A stretch of 64,000 bases of DNA from Pyrococcus furiosus DSM 3638 (GCF_000007305.1 NC_003413.1:310001-374000), one strand, 5' to 3'. Shown: positions 1 to 8,793, numbered from the stretch's first letter. Notes: generated from the sequence alone by a model not told the origin. Numbers and translations: made by a program.

Positions 1-393
1 AATATGGAAAAGCAATGTCATGCATCCAGCTATAAATCCTCCAATTGCATCGTCCAGAAATGGAGGCAGTTCCCTTAATATCCCAGGCTTCTTCGTGTCA
101 TAGTAGAAGAAATTGAAGAGAGCCATTTTTCCTCCTATGTATTCAGCTATATCAATCCCAATTAGCTCATCTGCAACTAGGTTCACTGGATCTCCTTCAA
201 CGTTGAACTTCTCCTCCAGCATTAATGCGGCCATTAGAAGAGCTTGAACGTTGATATCCTCTAGATAGTGGAGCATCAATTCCCTTACCTTTTCTTTTAT
301 GGCATCCCTCTTCTCCCCAATGTAAAGCTCTAGGGCCGTCTCAACCATCCTTTCGAGAGTTATGCCCCTTGACTCTAACATTTTTAATATCAT
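1..393 (-). CDS. cobZ: alpha-ribazole phosphatase CobZ-like protein, 3' part beyond window edge
   Basis: The reading frame is open from the ATG at 393 to base 1, so the C-terminus is missing. It encodes a helical N-terminus (MLESRGITLERMVETAL...) followed by a PgpA-like stretch with LVADELIGIDIAEYIGG and FLDDAIGGFIAGC. That is the fold of the archaeal CobZ phosphatase, which removes the phosphate from alpha-ribazole or cobalamin phosphate in cobamide assembly. The start at 393 is preferred because GGTGGTG lies about 5 nt upstream; an in-frame ATG at 381 is the alternative. The start overlaps the end of the upstream PP-loop gene by about 50 bp. Assignment to CobZ rather than to a lipid phosphatase of the same family rests on the cobamide neighbours. 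Confidence 0.75.
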   Translation of the reverse strand, partial: MILKMLESRGITLERMVETALELYIGEKRDAIKEKVRELMLHYLEDINVQALLMAALMLEEKFNVEGDPVNLVADELIGIDIAEYIGGKMALFNFFYYDTKKPGILRELPPFLDDAIGGFIAGCMTLLFHI

Positions 394-1036
394 TCCCCAC
401 CACCCTAAACCTCATCCACCAGTACCTTTCACTCTCTTCTACGGAGATTTTTTCCAAAGTGAACTCATCCTTAAAGAGAGGACTTGAAAGTGTTATAGTG
501 TGGAACTCTCCCCCTTCTCCTAGTGGATCAATTGTGGGGTTTTCATAAATAAAAATTTCAATATCCCTCGTTGAGGAAAAAGTGTAACCCAACCACGTCT
601 TTTCCAGCTTATTCTTGTCCACGGCAATAATAGAATATTTAAACCCAGCATTTAGCATTTCCTTGGCGAGCTCAAGCGTATTTTTACCCCAGAGAGGCTC
701 AAAACTCTTTATCCCAGCTTTTTCAGCGAGGAGGTTTATCCACTTTAGATGATCTTCCAGAAACACATCTCCAGCTATTATATAATCAACGTCAAGAGAA
801 CTTATAAACTCTGCCAGAGCTTTGCTTCCATATTTCATGTCAAAAGTTAGGAGTTTCTTCCCCATGTTCTCCGCAAGAGCCTTTAAACTGCTTAAGTTCT
901 CCCAGTGGGGAGAGAGGCCTATGCTAGTCTTGAGAGTGAGTAAATAGGGAACTTCAATTCCTTCCTTCTCTGCAAGATATAAAGCGTAGAGCCCATCTTT
1001 TCCACCTGAGAAAAAGGCTACTCCTCTTTCCCTCAT
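341..1036 (-). CDS. PP-loop ATP pyrophosphatase, Dph6/MJ0570-like
   Basis: A 231-residue protein with an N-terminal PP-loop (FFSGGKDG, residues 8-15) and the later EGGEFHT motif typical of the Dph6/MJ0570 family. Dph6 itself uses ATP and ammonia to finish diphthamide on elongation factor 2. This copy lies between cobZ and cbiB with 3 bp and overlapping junctions, so a role linked to cobamide metabolism is possible but is inference. The ATG start has a strong GGAGGG site 7 nt upstream. The family is clear; the substrate is not. Confidence 0.75.
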   Translation of the reverse strand: MRERGVAFFSGGKDGLYALYLAEKEGIEVPYLLTLKTSIGLSPHWENLSSLKALAENMGKKLLTFDMKYGSKALAEFISSLDVDYIIAGDVFLEDHLKWINLLAEKAGIKSFEPLWGKNTLELAKEMLNAGFKYSIIAVDKNKLEKTWLGYTFSSTRDIEIFIYENPTIDPLGEGGEFHTITLSSPLFKDEFTLEKISVEESERYWWMRFRVVGNDIKNVRVKGHNSRKDG

Positions 1037-1039
1037 TTT

Positions 1040-1897
1040 CTACCCTCCATAAAGTATGATGGCCACAATCAGGAGGAATTCCACCACAATAATCCAGTAC
1101 ACCTTTAGAGCCCTCTTTATGTCTTCGTTTTCTGGCCTTCTCCCAGGGAACTTATAATAGTTGGGCTTTTCGAGCCAAACTCCGAGCACGGCGCTCATGG
1201 CTGCTATTGGTTTATCAGAATTTATCTTGTACTTTGCCATCCTATAGTATCTGATAACTTTTCTTCCACCCAGGGAGAGGAAGAGAAGCACCGTTATTCG
1301 GGCTGGAACGAAGTTCAGGAGATCATCGAGCCTAGCCGCGAACTTTCCAAAGTACTCGTACTTCTCGTTCCTATACCCTATCATGGCATCCAACGTGTTT
1401 ACGGCCCTATACACAACGGCCCCAGGGAGGCCAAAGATTAGGTAGTAGAAGAGAGGAGCTATCACCGAATCGTTTATGTTCTCTGATAAGCTCTCTATTG
1501 CTGCAGAATTCAAGTGAGGCTCGTCAAGAGACTTTGTATCTCTGCTCACTATCATTGAAACCGCTCTTCTTTTCTCTTCTAGATCGGGAGTTATTGTTCT
1601 TTTTACGTGGTCGTGGAGGCTTCTTATTGCAAAGGAAGACTTTAGGAGGTATATTGAGAGAATTAAGTTGAAAGGATTTGGAAGAAAGTTGGGAAGGTGG
1701 GAGAGGATAAAGGCCAATCCGATAACAACTAAAGAAGAAATAGCCCCAACCAGAAAATCAAGATAAGGGGATCTTCTTCTATATTTATTATCGAAGAACT
1801 CTATAACTTTACCGAATCCCACAACTGGGTGGATTATGGCTGGAGGCTCTCCAAACATTAGGTCGATTAAGAGGGCTATTGGAAGGGTCATGTCCAT
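1040..1897 (-). CDS. cbiB: adenosylcobinamide-phosphate synthase (CbiB/CobD)
   Basis: Integral membrane enzyme that attaches the aminopropanol (phosphate) arm to adenosylcobyric acid in cobamide synthesis and salvage. The sequence has the family N-terminus ([19 protein letters not shown]), the loop [19 protein letters not shown] and the [19 protein letters not shown] segment, with about five hydrophobic helices. The longest frame begins at a TTG at 1918. I prefer the ATG at 1897 ([12 protein letters not shown] 1891 is also possible), because a TATA-like TTTATAA lies just upstream at about 1920-1927, which would place transcription start close to this ATG. The gene is first in a minus-strand unit with the PP-loop protein and cobZ. 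Confidence 0.9.
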   Translation of the reverse strand: MDMTLPIALLIDLMFGEPPAIIHPVVGFGKVIEFFDNKYRRRSPYLDFLVGAISSLVVIGLAFILSHLPNFLPNPFNLILSIYLLKSSFAIRSLHDHVKRTITPDLEEKRRAVSMIVSRDTKSLDEPHLNSAAIESLSENINDSVIAPLFYYLIFGLPGAVVYRAVNTLDAMIGYRNEKYEYFGKFAARLDDLLNFVPARITVLLFLSLGGRKVIRYYRMAKYKINSDKPIAAMSAVLGVWLEKPNYYKFPGRRPENEDIKRALKVYWIIVVEFLLIVAIILYGG

Positions 1898-1918
1898 AGT
1901 TGGATATTTTATCCGCAA

Positions 1919-1928
1919 GTTATAAAAG
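1919..1928 (-). promoter_or_regulatory. TATA box for the cbiB unit
   Basis: The minus strand reads CTTTTATAACTTG about 25-30 bp upstream of the ATG at 1897, which suits an archaeal TATA element and a nearly leaderless transcript. The CRISPR leader starts immediately beyond it in the opposite direction. Confidence 0.5.
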
Positions 1929-1929
1929 T

Positions 1930-2404
1930 TTGCGCAAAAATTTTCGGTACACGGTTTTTGGGTTTCTTTTTGGATTTTTAGGTTTCTAAGGGCGTAATTT
2001 TTGAATTGGGGGTTTTTGGGGAGTTAGGGTTTAATTTAGTAACTTAAAGTTATTATTTGCTTTGTGTTACAATCTTATTGTTAAATTGTAACGAAAGTTT
2101 TTCGATGAGTTTTTAAAAAGATTTTGAAGTGTTGTTTTTTGAATTGGCTTGAGGTTTTTTGTTGGATTCTTGTAAAAAGGCAGGAATTAGCTCAATTCAA
2201 TCATTGAAGCTTGTTCGTTGAATAGGGTTTGGTAAGGGGTATTTATAATCAGCTAGTTTTTTGGTTTGTTTTTGGTTTAAAGGGTTATAATGGTTTGTTT
2301 TGTTTATAAATGGGGGGTTGTGGGGGAAGGTGGATGTCCCGTAAGGCTTATAAATTCGAGTGATGTAATTACCCCAATGGGGAATTGGGGCAAAAAAGCC
2401 CCCT
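1930..2404 (+). promoter_or_regulatory. CRISPR leader with promoter
   Basis: About 475 bp without a credible gene, AT- and GT-rich, rich in runs of T and G, directly upstream of the first CRISPR repeat. Near its end a good archaeal TATA box (CTTATAAATTC, 2347-2356) lies about 50 bp before the array, preceded by a purine-rich BRE-like AAGG. A C/G-rich hairpin-prone stretch (CCCCAATGGGG, then GGGGC and GCCCC) fills the last 35 bp. Length and position match the leaders known in Pyrococcus, which drive pre-crRNA transcription and direct new spacer integration at the leader end. A 63-residue ORF inside it is not believable as a gene. Confidence 0.8.
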
Positions 2405-3931
2405 GTTCCAATAAGACTACAAAAGAATTGAAAGGAATGTTGCTCAATGCAAAGGGCTCACCGCTGCTGGTGTTCCAATAAGACTACAAAAGAATTGAAA
2501 GTTGAGTTGAAGCGCCACTCTTTGAAGCCTATCAGAGTTCCAATAAGACTACAAAAGAATTGAAAGGCTTCAGGTCTTCAATATTCAATCCCGGTCCCTT
2601 TCAGTTCCAATAAGACTACAAAAGAATTGAAAGTCGGGTCCCTTGGAGTTCCGAACGGGCTCCCGAGGCTGTTCCAATAAGACTACAAAAGAATTGAAAG
2701 TTGATTCCCTTATAGATGTTCGTTTTCCACACAACTAAGTTCCAATAAGACTACAAAAGAATTGAAAGCTGTATATCCTTTCGTTTGTCTTCCACACTTT
2801 CAACTCTGTTCCAATAAGACTACAAAAGAATTGAAAGTATGTTCGTTCTCGTTCACTGTTATTCTCTTTTGTTCAGTTCCAATAAGACTACAAAAGAATT
2901 GAAAGAAAAACTAAAAAAAGAAGAGGTGGTGGTGAAGAATGTGTTCCAATAAGACTACAAAAGAATTGAAAGCTTTTCCTGCTCCTGCTTAACAAAAGAA
3001 TTGTTGGCTTGTTCCAATAAGACTACAAAAGAATTGAAAGGGAACCACAGACCCAATCGCAGTAATTTGGGTTGACGTTCCAATAAGACTACAAAAGAAT
3101 TGAAAGTCATGTATTTTTCTTCTCCCAAATCCAGGGGCTCCCAGTTCCAATAAGACTACAAAAGAATTGAAAGTCTCAATTGGGGAGTTGCTTTAATGGC
3201 TTTTGGAGTGGTTCCAATAAGACTACAAAAGAATTGAAAGAAGATAATCGCTCAACAGTTTCAATGCTATACTTGTCAAGTTCCAATAAGACTACAAAAG
3301 AATTGAAAGTAATCTCAATAACTTTGGCTTCTTTTCTGTGTTTGTTTGTTCCAATAAGACTACAAAAGAATTGAAAGGATTTCAGAGAACAACGGTGAAT
3401 TTAAGAATTTCCTGACTTTCAATTGTTCCAATAAGACTACAAAAGAATTGAAAGTTGCTGATTACGAAGGCATATCCTTCAATTGTTGCTCGTGTTCCAA
3501 TAAGACTACAAAAGAATTGAAAGATAGACTTCCCTTGTGTACTTTAGTAGTTCTGCAAGTAAGTTCCAATAAGACTACAAAAGAATTGAAAGGAAGGATA
3601 GCAGGATCTAATGTAATTCTCGCGACATCTTTAAAGTTCCAATAAGACTACAAAAGAATTGAAAGGATGAGGAGTGAAAGTTCTTGCAAAGCCCTTTCCA
3701 AAAGGTTCCAATAAGACTACAAAAGAATTGAAAGAGTATCGCTACTGTTTTCATGCACCACTGCACCCATGTTCCAATAAGACTGCAAAAGAATTGAAAG
3801 AATCAATCCGAGAATCGAATTTTCCTATACGCTTTTGTTCCAATAAGACTACAAAAGAATTGAAAGTTTGTTTTTGCTCCTGTGTCTTGTGGTGATAAAA
3901 TGTTACAATAAGACTACAAAAGAATTGAAAG
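2405..3931 (+). CRISPR. CRISPR array, 23 repeats of 30 bp and 22 spacers
   Basis: The repeat is 30 bp, begins GTTCCAATAAGACTA and ends GAATTGAAAG. Repeats start at 2405, 2472, 2537, 2604, 2671, 2739, 2808, 2876, 2943, 3011, 3077, 3144, 3211, 3280, 3348, 3425, 3494, 3563, 3636, 3705, 3771, 3837 and 3902. The last eight bases (ATTGAAAG) are the familiar 5' handle left on crRNAs after Cas6 cleavage. Spacers are 35-39 nt except number 15 (47 nt) and number 18 (43 nt). Repeat 21 carries an A-to-G change (GACTGC) and the last repeat starts GTTACAATA, so decay is at the leader-distal end. The leader at 1930-2404 sets transcription left to right. No cas genes adjoin the array. Short ORFs reading SNKTTKELK through the repeats are artefacts. 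Confidence 0.98.
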
Positions 3932-3946
3932 CAAAAGAATTGAAAG
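3932..3946 (+). repeat. 15-bp partial CRISPR repeat after the terminal repeat
   Basis: CAAAAGAATTGAAAG, the 3' half of the repeat, follows the degenerate last repeat with no spacer between them. It is a tandem remnant at the trailing end of the array. Confidence 0.9.
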
Positions 3947-4194
3947 AAAGTAGCATCGGTAAAAGAGACATTGTAATTATATATATGCTCCTAATACCGC
4001 TCCTTCTACTTTTTTGGAACTTTTGCAAGTATTAAGAACATTAGATAATAGAGGAGAGGTAGACTCTATAGAAGAATGTCATCTTCACACTATTCCTGCT
4101 CTCCACTCTTCTTCTAGGTTTGTTTGTAGGAAATATAAATTTGTGATCACTGCTGACCACAACTCTAAAAACTATTGAAACCCTAGATTTTACC
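3947..4194. other. intergenic stretch between CRISPR array and helix-turn-helix gene
   Basis: 248 bp with no convincing ORF. It contains AT-rich sequence such as ATTATATATATGC just after the array, and a TATA-like ATATAAATTTG near 4132-4142 that probably serves the gene starting at 4195. I see no RNA gene or repeat in it. Confidence 0.5.
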
Positions 4195-4617
4195 ATGCCT
4201 AATGATCTTAAGAAAGAGCTCAGAGAACTTAAGGAAACTCTTGAATACCTGAAGAAGAGTTTTGAGGTAATTTCACAGTTGGCTCAAGCTTACATAAGGC
4301 TTCTAAACGTTTACGCCGAATATGGGGATTTGGGAATAGATGTTGTTATTCCTGAGATAAAGCATGACCCTATTGCTAGAGATATAGTGAAGATACTTTT
4401 TGACCTTAGGCGCGCTAACGTTAGTCAAATAGCTAGAGAGCTAAAGGGGAGAAGAGGCAAAGCTTCTCGCAACACTGTTAGGAAAAAGCTGAAGGAGTTA
4501 GAAAAGTTGGGAGTTGTTAAAGAGGTCCCAGGTGAGAGGGGGAGTGTATATACTCTTTCACGTGAAGTTGTGAAGAAGTGGTTAGATTTAATTGGCATTC
4601 CCATAAATCTGCTCTAA
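4195..4617 (+). CDS. winged-helix DNA-binding protein
   Basis: 140 residues. The first third (residues about 3-45) is a charged helix likely to form a coiled coil. Residues about 60-130 form a winged helix (DIVKILFDLRRANVSQIAREL, then KASRNTVRKKLKELEKLGVVKEV and a short wing GSVYTLS). This is a putative transcription regulator of unknown target. It begins about 55 bp downstream of a TATA-like sequence and is followed 56 bp later by a small coiled-coil gene, so the two may be expressed together. No known family name comes to mind with certainty. Confidence 0.75.
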   Translation: MPNDLKKELRELKETLEYLKKSFEVISQLAQAYIRLLNVYAEYGDLGIDVVIPEIKHDPIARDIVKILFDLRRANVSQIARELKGRRGKASRNTVRKKLKELEKLGVVKEVPGERGSVYTLSREVVKKWLDLIGIPINLL

Positions 4618-4673
4618 TTTGATCAGAATTGAAATTAGGTGTGAGCACACTAATTAGTATTGAGGTGGTTGAT

Positions 4674-5144
4674 ATGGTAGAAGTTGAGAAGATTGAAAAA
4701 CTTATTGAGGAGATATCTGAAGAAATAAAGAAAGCAAAGACACCAGAAGAGGTAGAAGTGCTGGAAAGGAAAGTTAAAAGTCTGAAAAGCTTAATAGAGG
4801 CCATTGAAGGAGACAAGGCTTTGGATGAGGTTGCAATGTTGATGGATAAGCTTGGCCCAATGATTGAAGATGTCTTGGGACCAATAAAAGAGTTGATATC
4901 TGAACTCTACAATCCAGAACGAATGGCAGCACTTGGAAAGAGTGTCGCTCAGTTCTACAAAGATTTAGTGGAGGCAGGGATGGACAAGGAGGCAGCTCTT
5001 GAGTTAACAAAGGAGTACATGGCGAGTATAAACCTCTTTAAGTCCCTAATGGAAAGCCTGACAAAAGTAGTAAGCATGAAGGGAAATATTCCTTTTGGAG
5101 GGCCGAAAATAGAGATTGAGAAGGAGGAAGAGGGAAGAGAATGA
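4674..5144 (+). CDS. hypothetical coiled-coil protein
   Basis: 156 residues. The longest frame starts at a TTG at 4629, but the ATG at 4674 has GAGGTGGTTG immediately upstream and is preferred. The N-terminus (EKIEKLIEEISEEIKKAKTPEEVEVLERKVKSL) is strongly helical and charged. The centre (MLMDKLGPMIEDVLGPIKELISEL) and C-terminal helices look like a small helical bundle ending in an acidic tail. I do not recognise the family. Its stop overlaps the next start (ATGA), so it is translated together with the small membrane-associated protein that follows. Confidence 0.65.
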   Translation: MVEVEKIEKLIEEISEEIKKAKTPEEVEVLERKVKSLKSLIEAIEGDKALDEVAMLMDKLGPMIEDVLGPIKELISELYNPERMAALGKSVAQFYKDLVEAGMDKEAALELTKEYMASINLFKSLMESLTKVVSMKGNIPFGGPKIEIEKEEEGRE

Positions 5145-5401
5145 AGGCTCTAATTGTTTCTCTCTTCCGCTTTCTTCTTTATGTGCCTAGGGTTTTATTC
5201 TATATAGCAGGTATTATTAGGCACTACAATAGGGGGAAAAGAGCCTTTAAGAAGGCTTTGAAGGAGGAAGCTCTGCCTCCTGATGTCGTGGAAATACTCA
5301 GCAGAGAAGTTGAAATAAATTTGGGTTGGATATTTAAACTCTTCAGGCATATCCCTAATCATGAAGAATTTAATACAATTTATGACGAGGGTTCCGATTA
5401 A
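5141..5401 (+). CDS. small protein with N-terminal hydrophobic helix
   Basis: 86 residues: a hydrophobic segment at residues about 3-25 ([23 protein letters not shown]) and then a basic, helical soluble part. It overlaps the preceding gene by 4 bp and the cobS start by 41 bp, so it is embedded in one operon. Function is unknown; a membrane-tethered partner of the coiled-coil protein upstream is one guess. Confidence 0.6.
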   Translation: MKALIVSLFRFLLYVPRVLFYIAGIIRHYNRGKRAFKKALKEEALPPDVVEILSREVEINLGWIFKLFRHIPNHEEFNTIYDEGSD

Positions 5402-6047
5402 AGGTGATTTCGAGAAGGCTAGAGAAGAGGTCTGGATGCTTCCCTTGTTAACACCCCTCACAGCTTTTATTCCGTCGTTGATCCTTTATCTTAACATTCC
5501 TCTGAAAAATGTTCTCTCGATTCTCTCCCTTTATTGGGTCATTGGTCTACTTCATTTAGATGGGCTTGCTGATTGGGCTGATGGGATTATGGTTAAGGGG
5601 GATAGGGAGAAAAAGGTTAGGGCTATGAAAGACGTCAATACTGGTATTGCTGGAACTTTTGCAGTTGTGATGATCCTCTTGATTCAGGTTTACTCTCTCT
5701 TCTCTGCGCCATTTTACTCCATTTATCTTGCTGAGTTAAATTCTAAGATGGCCATGCTCTTAGCCTTAGCAACTAAGAAGCCTCTTGGAGAAGGATTGGG
5801 AAAGTACTTTATGGATAAGTTGACAACAAAAAGGGTCTTCCTAGGAGGGGTTCTATACGCTCTCCTCTTGATTCCAATTTTGCTCTATGATCCGCAATCA
5901 ATATTTGCCCTCCTGGGCTTAGTAGGGGGAATTTATGCAGTAAAGATAAGCTTGGACAACTTTGGAGGACTAAATGGTGATTGCATAGGGGCCGTGGGGG
6001 AGATAACTAGGGGCGCAACGCTCTTAATCCTGGGGGTTTGGGCATGA
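5361..6047 (+). CDS. cobS: adenosylcobinamide-GDP ribazoletransferase (cobalamin synthase)
   Basis: Membrane enzyme joining adenosylcobinamide-GDP to alpha-ribazole(-phosphate), the step that attaches the lower ligand. The 228-residue protein has the family start ([14 protein letters not shown]), the metal-binding signature [11 protein letters not shown] (about residues 62-72) and several hydrophobic helices, with the conserved [15 protein letters not shown] near the C-terminus. The start lies inside the upstream small gene. The stop overlaps cobY by 4 bp (ATGA), which points to translational coupling. Confidence 0.92.
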   Translation: MKNLIQFMTRVPIKGDFEKAREEVWMLPLLTPLTAFIPSLILYLNIPLKNVLSILSLYWVIGLLHLDGLADWADGIMVKGDREKKVRAMKDVNTGIAGTFAVVMILLIQVYSLFSAPFYSIYLAELNSKMAMLLALATKKPLGEGLGKYFMDKLTTKRVFLGGVLYALLLIPILLYDPQSIFALLGLVGGIYAVKISLDNFGGLNGDCIGAVGEITRGATLLILGVWA

Positions 6048-6595
6048 TAATCATCATGGCTGGCGGGAAGTCCAGTAGGATGGGAAGGGAAAAGCCCGTT
6101 CTTAAGATAGCTGGAAAGGAGATGCTTCTCTGGGTTTATGAGCAGGCTGAGGCCGTTGGAGAAGTTTTGGTTGCCCTGTCAAGGCACACTCCCAGGACGA
6201 GAGAGCTCTGTCTAAGGGAAGGGATTGAATTCGTCGATACCCCAGGGAGGGGGTATGTGAAGGATGTTCAATGGTTGCTAAGGGAGTTTGGCCCCTTCAT
6301 AAGCTTATCCTCAGATATACCCTTTGTCAAGTCCTCCGATATATATTCTCTACTTAAGGAATTTGACGGAAAGGTGAGCTTAACTGGGGTTTTGCCTCTG
6401 GAGGTTGTCCCCAAAGACCTGACGCCATACTCTTACATGGGTTACGCGATAGTTGGAATTAATGGTGTTGCCAAGGAAGGAGAGAAATTCTTCGTTTTTT
6501 CAAACCCTCTCCTAGCCCTCAATGTGAACACTCCCAGGGAGCTAGAGCTTGCAAAGAGAGTAGCGGAAATAATTAGAGTCCGAGGAATTCGATGA
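6044..6595 (+). CDS. cobY: GTP:adenosylcobinamide-phosphate guanylyltransferase CobY
   Basis: The archaeal non-homologous replacement for the CobU guanylyltransferase; it makes adenosylcobinamide-GDP for CobS. 183 residues with the nucleotidyltransferase signature [21 protein letters not shown] at the extreme N-terminus, as in MobA/GlmU-like enzymes. The frame extends 6 bp upstream to a TTG, but the ATG at 6044, which overlaps the cobS stop, is the natural start. The last 23 bp overlap the convergent cobQ gene. Confidence 0.9.
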
Positions 6596-8024
6596 TGTAA
6601 TCTACGTCTATGCTCTCCCGAACGATCTTTGCAAATCTATTTATCTCATCCTCAATGCTCCACTCCCGAATTTTTATTGGTTCGAGCCCCTTCTCTCTCC
6701 TTATCAGATTTAGGAATGCCTCCGTAAACTCAAAGTTGTGGAATATTCCGTGGAGGTAAGTCCCAAAGGTTCTCTCTCCTACCGCACCTTCAAACTCTTC
6801 CACTCTTCTTCCGTTTACCCACTTAATTACTGAAAACGGCCTTCTCGTGGTTGACCTTCCAAACCTAATTTCGTACCCCTCAACTCTCATTCCTCTGGCT
6901 GGTTCCCATAAAACTTCGGCCTTCAGATGATTTGTTCTCTTTTCCCTTGCAAAGATTGTCTTTGCTGGTAAAAGGCCAATTCCTTTTACTTCTCCCCGCT
7001 TGGACTCTACGTTATCAATAATTTTCTCTCCGAGCATTTGAAATCCTCCGCAAATTCCAACGATGAAAGAACCCTCACGGTGGGCTTCAATAATTGCATC
7101 CTCAATCCCATTCTCTCTCATCCAAATCAAATCCTCCACAGTATTCTTGCTCCCTGGGATGATTATTATGTCACCTTTAATTTCCTCGGCCTTCGTCACG
7201 TAGTCGACTCCATTGGCCCAGTGCAAAGGCTCAAAGTCCGTAAAGTTGCTTATGTGGGGAAGTTTTATTATCTGAATGTGAACTTCCCCTTTCGCCCTGG
7301 GAAACTCGGCCAGTGAATCTTCTTCTGGAAGCCTGTGGTCAATGTAGGGAACAACCCCTAAGACTGGCTTTCCATACTTTTTCTCCAAGAATTTGAAACC
7401 TGGATAAAGTAGGCTGGGATCTCCTCTGAACTTATTGAATACGAATCCCATCACGAGGTTTCTTTCCTCTTCACTTAACAACTCCATTGTTCCCACTATT
7501 TGGGCAAAGCTTCCTCCCCTATCAATGTCTGCAACCAAAATAACTGGGGCATTGACTTCCCTTGCAACCCTCATGTTGGCTATGTCATAGTCCTTCAGGT
7601 TAATTTCCACGGGGCTTCCAGCTCCTTCTATTATAACTAGGTCATGCCTCTTCATGAGACTTTTCAGGACCTCCATTGACTTTCTAAACAACTCTATTTT
7701 CTTTGAAAGCATGTAGTCCCTAGCAGAGACACTTCCAATAGGTTCCCCAAGGAATACAACTTGACTTCTCATATTACCTTCGGGCTTGAGCAGAATTGGG
7801 TTAAACTTTATGCTTGGCTTCTTTCTACACGCTATGGCCTGAAGGTATTGAGCCCTGCTTATTTCTCCTCCTTCTATGCTGGGAGCTGAGTTTAGGCTCA
7901 TGTTTTGGCTTTTAAATGGAACAACATCATAGCCCAAGTCCGAGAATATGCGGCAGAGCGCCGTTGCTATTAGGGATTTTCCTACTCCCGACATCGTTCC
8001 TTGAATCATTAAAGCTTTCCCCAT
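6573..8024 (-). CDS. cobQ: cobyric acid synthase CobQ/CbiP
   Basis: Glutamine- and ATP-dependent amidation of adenosylcobyrinic acid side chains. 483 residues with two expected halves: an N-terminal dethiobiotin-synthetase-like P-loop domain ([18 protein letters not shown], residues 6-23) and a C-terminal class I glutamine amidotransferase with the nucleophile motif [10 protein letters not shown] and the catalytic His in [10 protein letters not shown]. Length is normal for the family. It sits in a minus-strand pair with the radical SAM gene, 3 bp apart. In an organism without corrin-ring synthesis it would act on salvaged precursors. Confidence 0.95.
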
Positions 8025-8027
8025 CCC

Positions 8028-8747
8028 TCACACCACCGGGTAGAGAAGTTTGGGTGGTTTTACTTCTCCCTTTACCTTTATCCTGTATGCATTAAGAACA
8101 TTCTTTACCTTCTCTATGCATTTATCAACTTCCTCCAAATCCGCGCCTTGAACTAGTGGGTCTATCCTTAAGGCAATGTTTGGGTTTATTGAGGCTATGA
8201 ATTCCGCTATCTTCATGATCTCTTCGCATTCAACTAATCCTGGAACATATACGGTCTCAGCAACTATCTTTCCACTTTTTGCGTACCTCCTAAAATTTTC
8301 CAAAACCTTTGAGTTGGATACTCCCGTTATTCTCTTGTGTAGCTCCTCGTCGAGAGCCTTTATGCTAAAGGTGATCCCATAGGCAATATCAACAATCTCA
8401 TCATCTAATCCTTCTCCATTCGTCACAAGCCAGACCTTTATCCCTCTCTTGGCAAGTGCTTTCATTAGGGGTTTTAATTCTGGATCGAGCGTGGGCTCTC
8501 CCCCTCCAAGGAATGCAATCTTTACTCTTTCCTTCTCTAAAATTCTTTCCACCTCCTCAACAGTTAAATATCTAACCTTTCTTTCCTTCCACAGGTAATC
8601 TAGTTGTTGTCTTGTCTTCTCTGGCAGGCAGAGGCTCCATCGCGTGACTTCCCTCCATACGCAGTACTTACATCTCCAGTTGCATCCATCAAAGAGGAGG
8701 TATGCATTCCCATCTTGGAACTTAACTATGTGATACACTCTTGTCAT
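8028..8747 (-). CDS. radical SAM protein in cobamide cluster
   Basis: 239 residues from the ATG at 8747 (MTRVYHIVKFQDGN). The longer frame to 8882 lacks upstream support and would overlap cobT. The [4Fe-4S]-AdoMet motif is C22-N-W-R-C26-K-Y-C29, followed by the GGE-type motif FLGGGEPTLDPELK and a TIM-barrel-like C-terminus. It resembles stand-alone archaeal radical SAM proteins related to pyruvate-formate-lyase activating enzymes. The stop is 3 bp before cobQ and the start is divergent from cobT, so a role in cobamide precursor handling is suggested by context only. Confidence 0.8.
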   Translation of the reverse strand: MTRVYHIVKFQDGNAYLLFDGCNWRCKYCVWREVTRWSLCLPEKTRQQLDYLWKERKVRYLTVEEVERILEKERVKIAFLGGGEPTLDPELKPLMKALAKRGIKVWLVTNGEGLDDEIVDIAYGITFSIKALDEELHKRITGVSNSKVLENFRRYAKSGKIVAETVYVPGLVECEEIMKIAEFIASINPNIALRIDPLVQGADLEEVDKCIEKVKNVLNAYRIKVKGEVKPPKLLYPVV

Positions 8748-8793
8748 CACAACAATTTTAAAATGAATGGATAAAAAATCCATCGGTGGTTTG
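8748..8793. promoter_or_regulatory. divergent promoter between the radical SAM gene and cobT
   Basis: A 46-bp gap holds a symmetric TATA-like TTTTAAAAT (about 8756-8764) that could serve either direction, then GGTGGTTTG as the ribosome site of cobT. The short distance implies nearly leaderless transcripts. Confidence 0.45.

Noticed and set aside
2290-3895. Short ORFs through the CRISPR array with repeated SNKTTKELK
   Set aside because: They translate the repeat itself, change frame with spacer length and have no ribosome sites; none is a gene.
8740-8750. GTGATGA on the minus strand as a C box
   Set aside because: It is the start region of the radical SAM gene and no D or D' box follows at guide distance.
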